Positions 1-9,173 of a stretch of 64,000 nucleotides of DNA are shown piece after piece. Under the pieces are notes generated by a model. That model had not been told where the DNA came from and searched no databases. It worked only from the letters and a program-made list of their open reading frames with translations. The translations under genes were made by a program, and so were the position numbers. Position 1 is the first letter of the stretch. Every line of letters starts with the position of its first letter. Source of the DNA: Diplolepis rosae (taxonomy: Eukaryota; Arthropoda; Insecta; Hymenoptera; Diplolepididae); NCBI GenBank assembly GCA_030998225.1, contig JAPYXD010000704.1, forward strand, positions 8,122,001-8,186,000. Direction: 5' to 3'.

Positions 1-519
1 ACTGTTTTTCATTATGAGGCGCAAAATATAAATAGTACCCCTCGTATTACGATTCAAGGCTATGAGTCAATAACAGAACCTATATCACATATAAAATTCA
101 AAATTTTTGAAATTAAAGAAAAAAATTTAAGAGCCTTTACATTGTACCTCTCCTTTAATTTCGCAAATTTGGAACTCATTACGTCATTTTGCATGGATAT
201 CAATTTACAGAAAAAAAATACCAGTACGGTCTTTTCAACGTATCAACAATTTTATTCCGAAAATTATACGAAGTTATGGTTGACTTCGTCGAAGACAGTA
301 TCAAAATTGATTTCGTTCTCCACTTTTCTTATTACTACTAATATAACTAAGGTAGAAGGAAGAATCAAGTATTCATAAAAATTTAATTTCCTAATTATAT
401 TCGATTCCATTCTTCTTACCGGAGCTTTCTATACTTGTATACTAAATTCACTACAGAAATTTCTAATAGTTTAGGGTAAATAGCAAAACAAATGTGCATG
501 TTATGCACGAATAAGTTTT
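1..519. other. No gene recognised
   Basis: AT-rich DNA with no recognisable coding or structural signal. An open frame at 142-378 begins with TTG rather than ATG, has no recognisable domain, and is treated as chance. Confidence 0.6.
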
Positions 520-960
520 TATGTGCCTCCGGCGCGTAAACTCGTTTTTTCACTACAGTCCAGAGTAGCGCAATGTTGTGTATTGCGCTACAGAGGAATA
601 AAATGTGAAAATTGAACTGCGCATGCGCCTATTACGATACAGCGGAGTGTAATTTTCTTATTCTTCTTCTTCTTCTTCTTCTTCGTACAGCGTTAGCACC
701 CTACTGACGAAGCCTTGTACATTTGAACTGTGCATGCTCTATTATAACACGCTACTACTACACAAGATCGATAAAATCAAAATGGTCGGGACTGGTCGCG
801 AATTATCAAGTGTAATGGAAGAAAATGATAATAGATTAGATTCGAGTGTACGCATAAAAACTCATATACGCACCAAAGTCACATAAAATAGAATACGTAC
901 CAATGCACACAATTCGGAAAATTACGAGACTCGCGACAATGCTCGCAGGACTGATTATGC
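520..960 (+). repeat. Repeated promoter-like block, copy 1
   Basis: This block is a diverged copy of 45739-46175. The shared order is a CCTCCGGCGC segment, a TGCGCATGCGC palindrome (618-628), a CTT run, an ATGGTCGG start-like segment (about 782) and a conserved AATGCACACAATTCGG segment. The palindrome matches the known consensus for NRF-1 (insect Erect wing), usually found in core promoters. That suggests a duplicated promoter plus first-exon fragment. The short frame after ATGGTCGG is not conserved in length, so coding is unproven. A mobile element that carries the motif is an equal alternative. Confidence 0.5.
658..684 (+). repeat. CTT microsatellite
   Basis: A run of TTC/CTT triplets of about eight units sits inside the promoter-like block. 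The copy near 45870 lacks this expansion, so the run expanded locally. Confidence 0.85.
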
Positions 961-2105
961 GATTCTAATGAATCATGAATCATTTTTTCAGAGAAAAGAT
1001 TTTCCACAACTTCACCGCTTCTGATTTTTTAAAATAAATTCTTTAATGGCTAAAACAATTAAAAAAGCATTTTCCAAAACAAAATTTTTATAAACAAATT
1101 GCTGAATTTGATAATGATTTATTCATTTTCGAAAATTGGAAATAGTTAAGTTGTAGGGAATCTTTTTCTTAAAATGGTGATACGTAATTAATTAAAATCG
1201 CCCAATTTTTCAAAATTTGGCAAGAAGCAGTAAAAAAAAGTTTGGACAAAAATGAAATTTATTAATAAAATTATTTTTCTGTATTTCAAATTTTTTTCAT
1301 GAAAATTAATCTTTTCTCTTCCAGAATTAAATTATCTATTTTTGCCTGAGGTCTAATTTTCGTGGATTAATTACTTTAATATTCAATTAGCGATTATTTC
1401 CAAATAAATACAATTTTGCATAAAAATTCTAGGGGGTTAAAAATTCTTGGATCTCTACGAAAAACGTAGTTATCTTAGTAATTTGAGGGTAGCAATTGTT
1501 AAGTGGTCCGTTTCAGTTATTTTGATCCAACATAAATATTATTATGTTGAATTTGTGGAGATGTAGGTAAGAAATCGATCTCTGGCATAATTTTTCAAAA
1601 GAGGAGCTTATATTTAAATAGAATGATTATTCATATGATAAATTAATTCCAAATTGTTTCAACTGGACCGATACTGAGATTTTCAAGATTCTTATTTCTT
1701 TTTCAAATTATCAATCGTAATATTTTCTAAATGAGTAGTATAAGAAATTAAAATTTCTATTTAAATTAATAATCATAATATTCTCCAAATTAATAATTAT
1801 TATTATTTGGAGAAAAATTTAATTCTCAAAAATATGTTGGATCTATGAAATAGTTCGACAGACTAATATTTGCATTATTATCTTACTGTCCACATTAGCC
1901 TTCAAATTTTGCTCCTTCAAATTTTGCCTTCAAAATTTTTTAATTTGCTTCATTCCCAAAATTTTTGAAAATATTACATTATTTCCTCTACAGATTGACG
2001 ACGAATTTTCATACAATTTCAAAAACGAGAATTCGAAATAATGCAAGTGCTGTTGGTTCCTTTACATTATAATGCACAGTTCTTGAAAATTGTTTTGAAA
2101 AATAT
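961..2105. other. No gene recognised
   Basis: Very AT-rich sequence with many stops in all frames. No terminal inverted repeats or long direct repeats were noticed. Confidence 0.55.
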
Positions 2106-2281
2106 AATTTAATTGAGAATATATAATATATAATACATAATATATAATATATATAATATAATATATAATATATATAATATAATATATAATATATATAATA
2201 TAATATATAATATATATAATATAATATATAATATATATAATATAATATATAATATATATAATATAATATATAATATATATT
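2106..2281. repeat. 21-bp AT minisatellite
   Basis: About eight near-identical tandem units composed only of A and T, with a 21-base period. The period is visible as a seven-residue repeat of Tyr and Ile when translated on the minus strand. That translation gives an 86-codon open frame, but it is an artefact of the repeat and not a gene. Confidence 0.9.
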
Positions 2282-2403
2282 GAATAAAAACAGACGAAAA
2301 GTGATGAATTAAAAGTGATCAAAAATGTTTAAATTAAGTCCGTGCAGGTAGTACGTGGCTTTTTTCTTTTCTTGAAAAATCCCGTTTTCCGTCAAAGATG
2401 TAC

Positions 2404-2604
2404 TCAAGTCAGTGTACGTTTAAGCAAATCACTTTGAATTTGTATTATTTGCTTGAATGGCCTTTCCGGTGTGTTTGGTTGTAAAAAATTTTTGTCGACG
2501 TTCCGACCAAGTTCTTTGCTCTCATCAAAATTAAAAATTAGATAAAGTATAAGAAGTATAAATATAAAGAGTAATCGAAGTGAATAATGTTTCGAACATA
2601 CCAT
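2404..2604 (-). CDS. Possible short membrane-anchored protein or first exon
   Basis: An ATG-initiated frame (ATG at 2604) gives about 66 residues. A short basic stretch is followed by one strongly hydrophobic segment (residues about 9-24, rich in Leu, Ile and Phe) and a polar tail ending at a TGA. The pattern is that of a type II signal-anchor or uncleaved signal peptide. No family is recognised. The start lies beside a perfect inverted repeat (2609-2651), so the frame may belong to a repeat. It could be a real small protein, a first exon or chance. Confidence 0.2.
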   Translation of the reverse strand: MVCSKHYSLRLLFIFILLILYLIFNFDESKELGRNVDKNFLQPNTPERPFKQIIQIQSDLLKRTLT

Positions 2605-2608
2605 TAGA

Positions 2609-2651
2609 ATTACCTTTTTCAAAATTCTCTAGTTGGATAATTTTGAAAAAG
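2609..2651. repeat. Short perfect inverted repeat
   Basis: CCTTTTTCAAAATT and AATTTTGAAAAAGG face each other across about 14 bases. The function is unknown. It could be the centre of a fold-back repeat, because related CGGGA-containing sequence flanks both sides (about 2380 and 2668). Confidence 0.6.
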
Positions 2652-2802
2652 GAAATTCCAAAAAAACGGGATTCCAAAGACAAAAGGAAACTTCATTTAT
2701 TTAAGGCTCTCTTGGCCTTAAAGGACACATTCTCACCGTAATACTCGCGTTTCGCGCTGGATTTTTATTTTATATCCATGTATTTATGTATTTATGTATT
2801 TA

Positions 2803-3500
2803 TTAGGTTGGCAACAAAGTCATTTCGTTTTTTTCAGCATTTTCAAAGCAAGTTTATTAATACATAACATTCTTTTGATGAATATCGGCTTTTGATGTCG
2901 ATTGTGCAGGCTCATCTCGCTTGCTTCATGATCTTTTACGCACGACGTTATCATAAGAACCCATCCTTGATAGCCCGTTATGATTCGATTTAAAAATGGA
3001 TTAGTTTCGTTACGTTTCAACGGTGAATCGCAAACCGAAATTTGTTTGGTGAGTTAAATTTCGTTAAATTTCGTTCAATATGTGAGAAACGCAAATATCG
3101 AGCTTATTAACGCAACCAAGTTGTTTTAAATGTCTTTCAACGCATGTATATGGTATGTTGAGCTTTTCTTCGGAACGAAAACGAGCAAACCAATTCTGGC
3201 ACTGGTGTTTTGTTAATGATTTTTTACCATAAACATCATACAACTTTTTCCGAGCTTGCACTGCGCTTTTACCTTTACAGAAGTAATAAAGTAAAGTGTG
3301 ATGAAAATGACCGACTGAAATTTCCATTTCAAATCAATGCGAAACAATAAATAAACAACAAAACTTGAAACTTTTTTTTTACTGAATAATCTATGAAACG
3401 TCAGCTGTCAAATATCATATACGGTATAAAGTTTGCAATGGAGAAGAACGACTTCAAACGACTAAAGTCATCTAGTAGAAAAAAGCGAAATGACTTTGTA
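2803..3500 (-). mobile_element. Internally deleted mariner (mellifera-like)
   Basis: The left terminal repeat at 2803-2827 begins TTAGGTTGGCAACAAAGT, close to the termini known for mellifera-subfamily mariners, and follows a TA. The right terminus shares only the inner CGAAATGACTTTGT (about 3486-3499) and has lost its outer end. Transposase remnants on the minus strand start near the right end, as expected. At about 0.7 kb it is roughly half the usual 1.3 kb, so it is non-autonomous. Confidence 0.8.
2820..3327 (-). pseudogene. Mariner transposase remnant
   Basis: The N-terminal piece (3327 to 3064) shows the mariner helix-turn-helix start, with the segments LLYYFCKGKSA and CQNWFARFRS. It then jumps straight to a piece normally 60-70 residues further on (HTCIENHLKQLG-like). 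The frame breaks, and a second piece (3020 to 2820) continues with an RNETNPFLNRIITG-like segment before degenerating. The catalytic DDD region is absent. The product would be inactive. The nearest family is the mellifera group of mariners, judged by remembered family patterns. Confidence 0.8.
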
Positions 3501-3734
3501 TCTCTGTTTCGTGAGCATTTTCAGTAAATTCAGAATCCATATACTGTTAAGATGATTTCATATCAAACGTTTAACCCTTTGTTATTTGATCAAATTCTGA
3601 TAAAATTTGGAACATAAATTATTAAGCAGGTAATTTAACCAAGTTCTTGGAGAAGCAGCTGGAAATATGTAATTTATTCTGTGTGTATTATGTTAAGTCA
3701 GACTTTTATCGGAACATTAAAGAACCACAGAACT
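3501..3734. other. Spacer between mariner and R1 remnants
   Basis: No coding signal was recognised. The junction with the R1 remnant has no visible poly(A) or target duplication. Confidence 0.5.
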
Positions 3735-3769
3735 ACCTAGCAGTCTAGCACAGCCCCCGTTGTTGCCGC

Positions 3770-5694
3770 GCTCTACACAATTGCGTCATCCGCGAAGCCG
3801 ATGATGCTCGTTCCAGCAGGCAGGTCCATGCGCAGGAAATCGTCGTACATGACGTTCCAAACGAGTGGACCCACCCGCGACCCTTGAGGGGCGCCACATG
3901 TCATCTCCTCCTTGAGAGACCATTTGTCGACCTCAAATATCACCTGTCGCTCATATAGTCATCTATCATTCGCAACAGGTAGTCTGGAACCTTTTTCCGC
4001 ACCATCGCCTCGATGCAGACATTCCATTTCGCGGTATTGAACGCGTTGCGTATGTCAATGCTGATCAACGCGCGGAATCCCTTACGCTTACCAGTTCTTC
4101 TTCTTGCTTTAGTGGCGATATCCACCACTGCCTGAATGGCGTCAACTGTGGACCTGCCTTTCCGAAAGCCAAACTGGTTTTCCGAGAGACTATTCTTGCG
4201 GACCATGTGACCCTTTAGTCTTTGTAGGATTATTTCCTCCAGAAGTTTCCCCATCGTATCCAATAGACATATTGGTCTATACGATGAGGCATCCCCTAGA
4301 AGCTTGTTTCCCTTCCTCAGCGGGACCAACCTCTGCTTCTTCCAGTCTGCGAAGAACCTCCCCTCCCGAAGACAGGATTTAAAGACTTCTAGGAGGATCT
4401 CCGGGTATACCCCGATCACCTCTTTGAGGATCTCGTTCGGCAACCCGTCGATCCCCGGCGCTGTGTTTGCCTCGAGCCTACACCCGCTCGCTTTAGTTCT
4501 TCAAAAGTGAAGAGTTCTTCGCGCTGGACCACGCAGGAGCTTTGGTCCTGTCTTTGGAACGGCTCTACATGCGGAAACAAGCTTCGCACGATGTACTTGA
4601 CTCGATCGGGATTATCCAGGCCCGGGGTCTTTCTTCTAGTCACCAATCTCTTGGTAACTATTTTGAATGCGAGACCCCATGGGTCCTTCTCGACCTCACC
4701 AATCAAGTCTTTCCAGCACTGAAGTCGGCTTTTCTTTATGCCTTGCCTCAGAGCTGATTTTGCTTTTTTCTATGCCTCGTGCAGTAGAGAATCACCCTTT
4801 GAGCGGGTGAATCTCCGCCGCGCTGCGAGGCATTCCCGACGCAGGACAGATAACTGGTCGTTCCACCAGTACATTGAGTCCCCGGTACGCCCGTGCCCCC
4901 GTCGAGGCATCGAGTAATCACATGCTGCGACCACTTTCCGCCTCGCCACCCGCACGGTGTCCACCAACGACCCAGCAGACTGAGCCCAACCAAGCTCATC
5001 TATGAGCCTGGTTTCCTCAAGATGTTTATGTAGCCTGTCTTTGCTGAGTCGTCTTGTGTTCCAGGACGGTCTCCTTCCTTTGCCGCCCCTTCCCGTATTC
5101 ACGGGGATACTCCGTTCTCGGATGCTAAACTCAATGCACTGGTGGGCACTCTACGTTATTACCTGGAGGACGCACCAGTCGACTATCCTTGAGGCAAGAC
5201 GGGGCGCGGCAAACGTGAGGTCGATAATCGACCCCTCCCCTCCCGCTCCTCGTCTGAACTTAAAATCCCTGCCCTGATTCAATCCAATCATGTCATTCCT
5301 AGCTTCCATTTCGCCAACCATGATCCCCCCTCCTGTCACGCGCGACAAGGGACCGCCCACTAGCCTCTCAGAGGCTTTACTCAAGGAGGAGGATCTGGGT
5401 CTCGAGGATCTCGAAAGGATCGTTGGGAGAGAAGTAGCAGCTGTACACGCGTACCCCCGCCACCCCCAGCCAAACGAACCCCGCGTCGGTCTCCATGAAA
5501 TCCCCGATGCTCAAATCAGGGCTGCAAAGAAAGATCTCAGCCCTCCTTGATGCATCCTGGTACCATGAAGAGTTTTCGGACCATTTGTGTTGCTCACTAC
5601 TGAGCAACACATCGGCCCTCCTCTCCCTGGCAGTCTGCATCAGAAGGTTCTGGGCTTCCTTTCCTCTCCCGAGGTTGAGCTGCAGGAAATTCAA
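3770..5694 (-). pseudogene. R1-type ORF2: endonuclease plus reverse transcriptase, broken
   Basis: The endonuclease begins with FLQLNLGRGKEAQNLL (about 5690) and shifts frame near 5380. It continues through the SIIDLTFAAP motif and ends with an SAHQ box where an SDH is expected. Where GDFNA is expected the sequence reads GEMEA. Further frame changes occur near 5150, 4750 and 4430. Reverse transcriptase motifs follow in order: YRPICLLDTMGKLLE, NQFGFRKGRSTVDAI, ISIDIRNAFNTAKW, GAPQGSRVGP and GFADD (about 3785), then a stop and loss of the C-terminal region. Altered endonuclease residues and several shifts make it inactive. Confidence 0.85.
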
Positions 5695-6892
5695 TTTCTG
5701 CCTCTCAACCTCCGGAGCTCTGCCCTAAATAATGGGCATGAACTGCTCCCCGAAGCATGAGCGACATCTTTTTCGACCCTATCAGCACAGATCAGGCACC
5801 GAGGGGAAGCTTTGCACTCCTTGGCCACGTGCGACCCGCCCCTACACCTCCAGCAGGCATCCTTCCTGCCTGGAAGCGTGCACCCGCGCGACACATGGCC
5901 ATATCCCTGGCACCTGAAACACCGGGCAACCTCGACATGCTCTCGGATGCGGCAGTTCACCCACCCCACCCTCAGCCTACCGAGCCCAAGCAAGCTCTGG
6001 GCGTCCGCCTCGGTTAAACGGACCACCGCAGTCTGCACACCGCCGAAGCGTTTGTACAGCCTGCACTGTTCCCCGAGGTCTGGCTTGCCCAGCGCGATGC
6101 ATAGCGCGGCAACAACCTCTTCCCTTGTGACGGTCTCGTCAAGGTCCCTAACTTCCAGGGACCTCTTCGAGACCAAAGATTTAATATCGGCCTTCTCCCC
6201 GACCGCCTGGTCGAGCTCCTTCTCGAAGGCCGAGACGTCACCCCCCTTTCTAAGGACCAGGAGGATTTCCTCCCTCCTAGTTCTCCGGATGGAGAAGACC
6301 TCTGCTCCCAAATTCTGGGGGTTCACCCTGGCCTTCATGGCTTTCAGGATCTCAGCGTAGGACTCACCGTCCCTCGCCGATATCCTGAAAGCGTCGCCCG
6401 ACCTAGCAGCCGGAGTGCGCCTAGGCAACTTTGCCTTGACTCTAGGTTCCTGTACAGAGGGCACAGGAACCGTTTTTTCTTCTTTTTCATCTTTTTTATC
6501 TTTTTTTCCACCAGCTGCCATTCCCCATCCTTCTGTGGGGTCTGGCCTCTGGTGGCCGCAGCGTATGTGGGCGATGAGCTGCCCTTCCTTTTCTTGGGAA
6601 TCCGATCTTCGGGAGGAGAAGGAGCAACCCTCTTCTCCGCCTTCGTGAGCTTTTTGGGGGTATCTTCCAGAGACGCAGAGCGCAGTCTCCGAAAGATACC
6701 CATCCTTTTCGAGGCGGGATGGGATTCCAGTCTCTTCTGGAATTGCACCCCGCTTTCTAGAAGACATTTATGGGTGTTGAGCATTCCGCTCAACACCTCT
6801 GTAGTCTCGTTCACGCTGTCCTTAACATGTCCAGGGTTATTTCTCAGCATACCCTGCTGGATGACGCTGAGATCCCTGGCCAATTTCTCCAT
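5691..6892 (-). pseudogene. R1-type ORF1 (gag-like) with one frameshift
   Basis: The N-terminal part (ATG at 6892) reads in one frame to about 6480. The rest (about 6510 to 5691) is in another frame, and the break lies in an A-rich lysine run (KKIKKMKKKKK-like). The frame stays open upstream of the ATG for about 20 codons. The protein is basic and Ser/Pro-rich. Near the C terminus there are three CCHC-type knuckles: CFRCQGYGHVSRGC, CWRCRGGSHVAKEC and a longer C-x2-C-H-C form. This is the usual nucleic-acid chaperone arrangement of R1, SART and TRAS elements. ORF1 ends at TGA 5693-5691, overlapping the start of the ORF2 frame. Confidence 0.85.
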
Positions 6893-7150
6893 TTTTTTGT
6901 TTTGCTCCCTCAGGAGCTGAAGGACGTCCTTCCATCCCTCAGCTTCTTGGGAAGCACTCTAGTCCTTGCTTACTGCTGTAGTGTCCGATGTGGACGCTAA
7001 AACCGCAATAGGTATCGGCGTGTTCAGCGCCTCCTCCTTCTCCTTACCCTTTTCTTTGTCTTTCGCCTTCACATTAAACGTAGTAGTTTTAAGACGGTTC
7101 GCCCATCATGGGAGCCCTACCGCAGTAGGTCTACTATCCCCGCCTGTATA

Positions 7151-7273
7151 AATCCCTGATTGTGTGTGTCGTCCAGATCTTACATAATCATTTAAATCGT
7201 CACGGCCATTTTTAAATCGTGTAGACCACGTATAAACTTGAGTACGACTCAGACAATCATCACCATAAACTTT
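7151..7273. other. Spacer before LTR element
   Basis: About 120 bases between the R1 remnant and the gypsy-type LTR. The last four bases, CTTT (7270-7273), are repeated right after the other LTR. Confidence 0.6.
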
Positions 7274-7427
7274 TGAAAGAGTTCGAATTTGTCCTTAAAT
7301 TATTTTTATTAATATAAATAATATTTATGGACCCAAAGGTGTGAAAGAATTGGAACGAGTGTCTTAAAGTGGTAAAACAGTCTTTATTCTTCTTAATTTC
7401 TATACATATTAGTTCTAAATCTACCGA

Positions 7428-8361
7428 TGATGGCGCTTTGTTGGGTGTGACGTCACCCTGTACCCTAAATATCACGGTTTATGATTTATGGTTTAATACT
7501 GGTTGTTTATGCTGTGGCGAGCCTTAGGAAGCAGTTTGGTGGCGCTAGAATCGCGATAACATAACGGTAATCAGAGAAACTTATTTCAAACAACCTTTAA
7601 ACATAGGTGGCGCTGACGTTGTGACAATAAATGTTGTAGTCTAAATTATAAGTGTGGCTTGATCGCCGACGTGCTTCTCAATAAGTGAGAAATAGCATCA
7701 TAAACTTAATAATTTTCAAAGGTAGATGGCGCTGATATTGCGACATAACAGAAATCAAATAAAGTAAACCTTATCTTTCGCGTTACCTAATGGCTGAAGC
7801 GCTGCAAAAATAGCTAGGAAAATGTATTTAAATGTTGCACGATCTACAACGTAGGTGGCGCTGCTATCATAATAAATATTAAGTAAAATAAACTATAACT
7901 CTCGTTTTGACCAATAGCTATAAGGCACAGCAAAAATAGCTAGAAAAATATATTTAAATATTAGACAATTTACGACGTAGGTGGCGCTGCTATCGCGATA
8001 TAACAAATATAAAATAAACTTTAACTCTCGCGCTGACCAATAGCTAAGGCACAGCAAAAATAGCTAGAAAAATATATTTAAATATTAGACAATTTACGAC
8101 GTAGGTGGCGCTGCTATCGCGATATAACAAATATAAAATAAACTTTAACTCTCGCGCTGACCAATAGGTAAGGCACAGCAAAAAATAGCTAGAAAATATA
8201 TTTAAATATTAAACAATTTACAACGCAAGTGGCGCTATCATCGCAAACCACTAAGCGTCGATTATTTCCGGTCCCTTCACTACCGACGGTCGGTAAAACG
8301 TTTCACGCTCGACGTGAGAACACCCTAAGTAGGGTTTGTTTCTGTTGAGCAGATGGCGCTG
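7428..8361 (+). promoter_or_regulatory. Array of nine CTCF-core-like motifs in the 3' LTR
   Basis: Copies start near 7428, 7536, 7604, 7723, 7852, 7978, 8102, 8226 and 8350. The best form is TAGGTGGCGCTG, and variants are TAGATGGCGCTG and CAGATGGCGCTG. Most copies fit YAGRKGGCRS, the core of the known CTCF consensus. The upstream CCA part is not evident. The spacing is 124-129 bp over the last five copies. Within each degenerate unit the motif is the best-preserved part. Insulator or regulatory function is an inference. Confidence 0.55.
7861..8240 (+). repeat. About 124-bp tandem units in the 3' LTR
   Basis: Successive units share the segments CTCGCGCTGACCAATAG, GCACAGCAAAAATAGCTAG, TATATTTAAATATTAGAC and the GGTGGCGCT motif. 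Units at about 7920 and 8040 are nearly identical. Those at about 7800 and 8160 are more diverged. The same set is in the other LTR (15302-15680). Confidence 0.85.
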
Positions 8362-8426
8362 CTCTCGCTAAGGGGGTAGAACCCCGAAATCACCCGTAAC
8401 CACAATTCTTATAATTAGGCTAAGTT

Positions 8427-8834
8427 CGCTTGGCCGCCAAGACGGCGTGCTCAAGCGTTTTGAAAGTGTGATTGGTAGCCTGGGTGGCGTGCACCAATCG
8501 GATTTTACTTAGAGATACACATCACGGCAGCCAGTAATAAGCGTACACCGTGGAAAGGAGTTGATCGAGATGGCAGCCTGGGCAGCGTACACCATGAAAG
8601 GGAAAAGAGACAGCCTGAGCAGCGTACGTCTCTCTCTTAGGAGGAAGGAAAACCGTCTCTGCGCCTAGGCAGCGGACCAGAGAGCGGGTGGAGGTACACG
8701 AGTTTATGGTGGAGCCTGGACAGCGTACCCACAAGCGATACTTATTTTCTGGAGCCTGGGTGGCGTACCCAGAAAACAAGTTATTTTAATTTAAGATAGA
8801 AGTTACACTAGAGCTTAGGTAGCGTACCTAGTGT
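8427..8834 (-). promoter_or_regulatory. Nine covarying hairpin modules in the 3' LTR
   Basis: Modules lie at 8427-8457, 8470-8499, 8523-8552, 8570-8595, 8606-8633, 8656-8683, 8709-8732, 8745-8776 and 8805-8834. Six share a 16-nt core close to AGCCTGGGTGGCGTAC on the + strand (AGCCTGAGCAGCGTAC, AGCTTAGGTAGCGTAC and others). The ATGG module at 8570 has the same core with one extra base on each side (18 nt). The first and third modules have looser 19-20-nt cores. Arms are perfect inverted repeats of 4-8 bp that differ between modules: GATTGGT/ACCAATC, AGAGAC/GTCTCT, TCTCTG/CAGAGA, TTTTCTGG/CCAGAAAA and ACACTAG/CTAGTGT. Conserved loop with freely varying but paired stem is what RNA hairpins under selection look like. 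Extruded DNA or paired protein sites are alternatives. Confidence 0.7.
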
Positions 8835-9126
8835 TCTTCGATATTAGAAGATATTTTACCAGACTGCTGCTGCTCCTCCTTGGTGACCCTTTGGTTTCTT
8901 CCTGGAGGTGCTGCTGCTGAGACATGAGTCTCGACTGGAGATACCGCTGATGATTTCGCCAGCCAGGTTATAGCCTCGTGGTTTCGAGTTTACAGCGAGC
9001 AGGCTCGCACTGCGAGCCTAGCGGTGACTGTTCGAGTCGCTGCCCCTGTAGACCTGCTATGCCGCGGTGCGTGTGTAATGCTGATAACCTACAGACTGGG
9101 GTTGTCGGTCCGATGTGATCGTTTCA

Positions 9127-9139
9127 TCTGCCCCCTTTT
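9127..9139 (-). other. Polypurine tract
   Basis: On the minus strand AAAAGGGGGCAGA lies directly before the TG that starts the 3' LTR. This is the expected position and composition of the primer for plus-strand DNA synthesis. Confidence 0.85.
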
Positions 9140-9173
9140 CGAGAAAGTTCCTGCTTAGGGGGCTTTTCGAAAC

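Larger units (their letters stand above)
3735..7150 (-). mobile_element. R1-clade non-LTR retrotransposon, 3'-truncated and decayed
   Basis: GC-rich compared with its surroundings. The minus strand carries an ORF1 with zinc knuckles followed by an ORF2 with endonuclease and reverse transcriptase motifs, the order of the R1 clade. The element stops just after the FADD box of the reverse transcriptase (about 3780), so the 3' part of ORF2, the 3' UTR and the tail are missing. That is unlike ordinary 5' truncation of non-LTR elements, so a deletion or rearrangement removed the 3' end. Several frameshifts make it inactive. The upstream boundary near 7150 is approximate. The deleted retroposon at 61490-62450 belongs to the same lineage. 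Confidence 0.85.
7274..9126 (-). repeat. 3' LTR of the gypsy-type element
   Basis: It matches 14714-16562 base for base apart from a few changes. On the minus strand it starts TGAAACGATCAC and ends ACTCTTTCA. The low-coordinate half is a degenerate satellite of about 124-bp units centred on a TAGGTGGCGCTG motif. The high-coordinate half (8278-9000) is a series of short inverted repeats, including nine modules with a shared core. An 85-codon open frame at 8522-8779 crosses these modules in varying frames and is not credible as a gene. Confidence 0.95.

Noticed and set aside
2062..2322. An 86-codon Tyr/Ile repeat protein
   Set aside because: It is the translation of an A/T-only minisatellite.
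7428..8361. The regular 124-bp spacing as a CRISPR-like array
   Set aside because: The units are continuous tandem repeats without unique spacers, in an arthropod LTR.
8522..8779. An 85-codon minus-strand open frame, nearly identical in both LTRs
   Set aside because: It spans the hairpin modules, whose repeated cores fall in different frames along it, so there is no sign of protein-level conservation. Identity between LTRs follows from their recent common origin.
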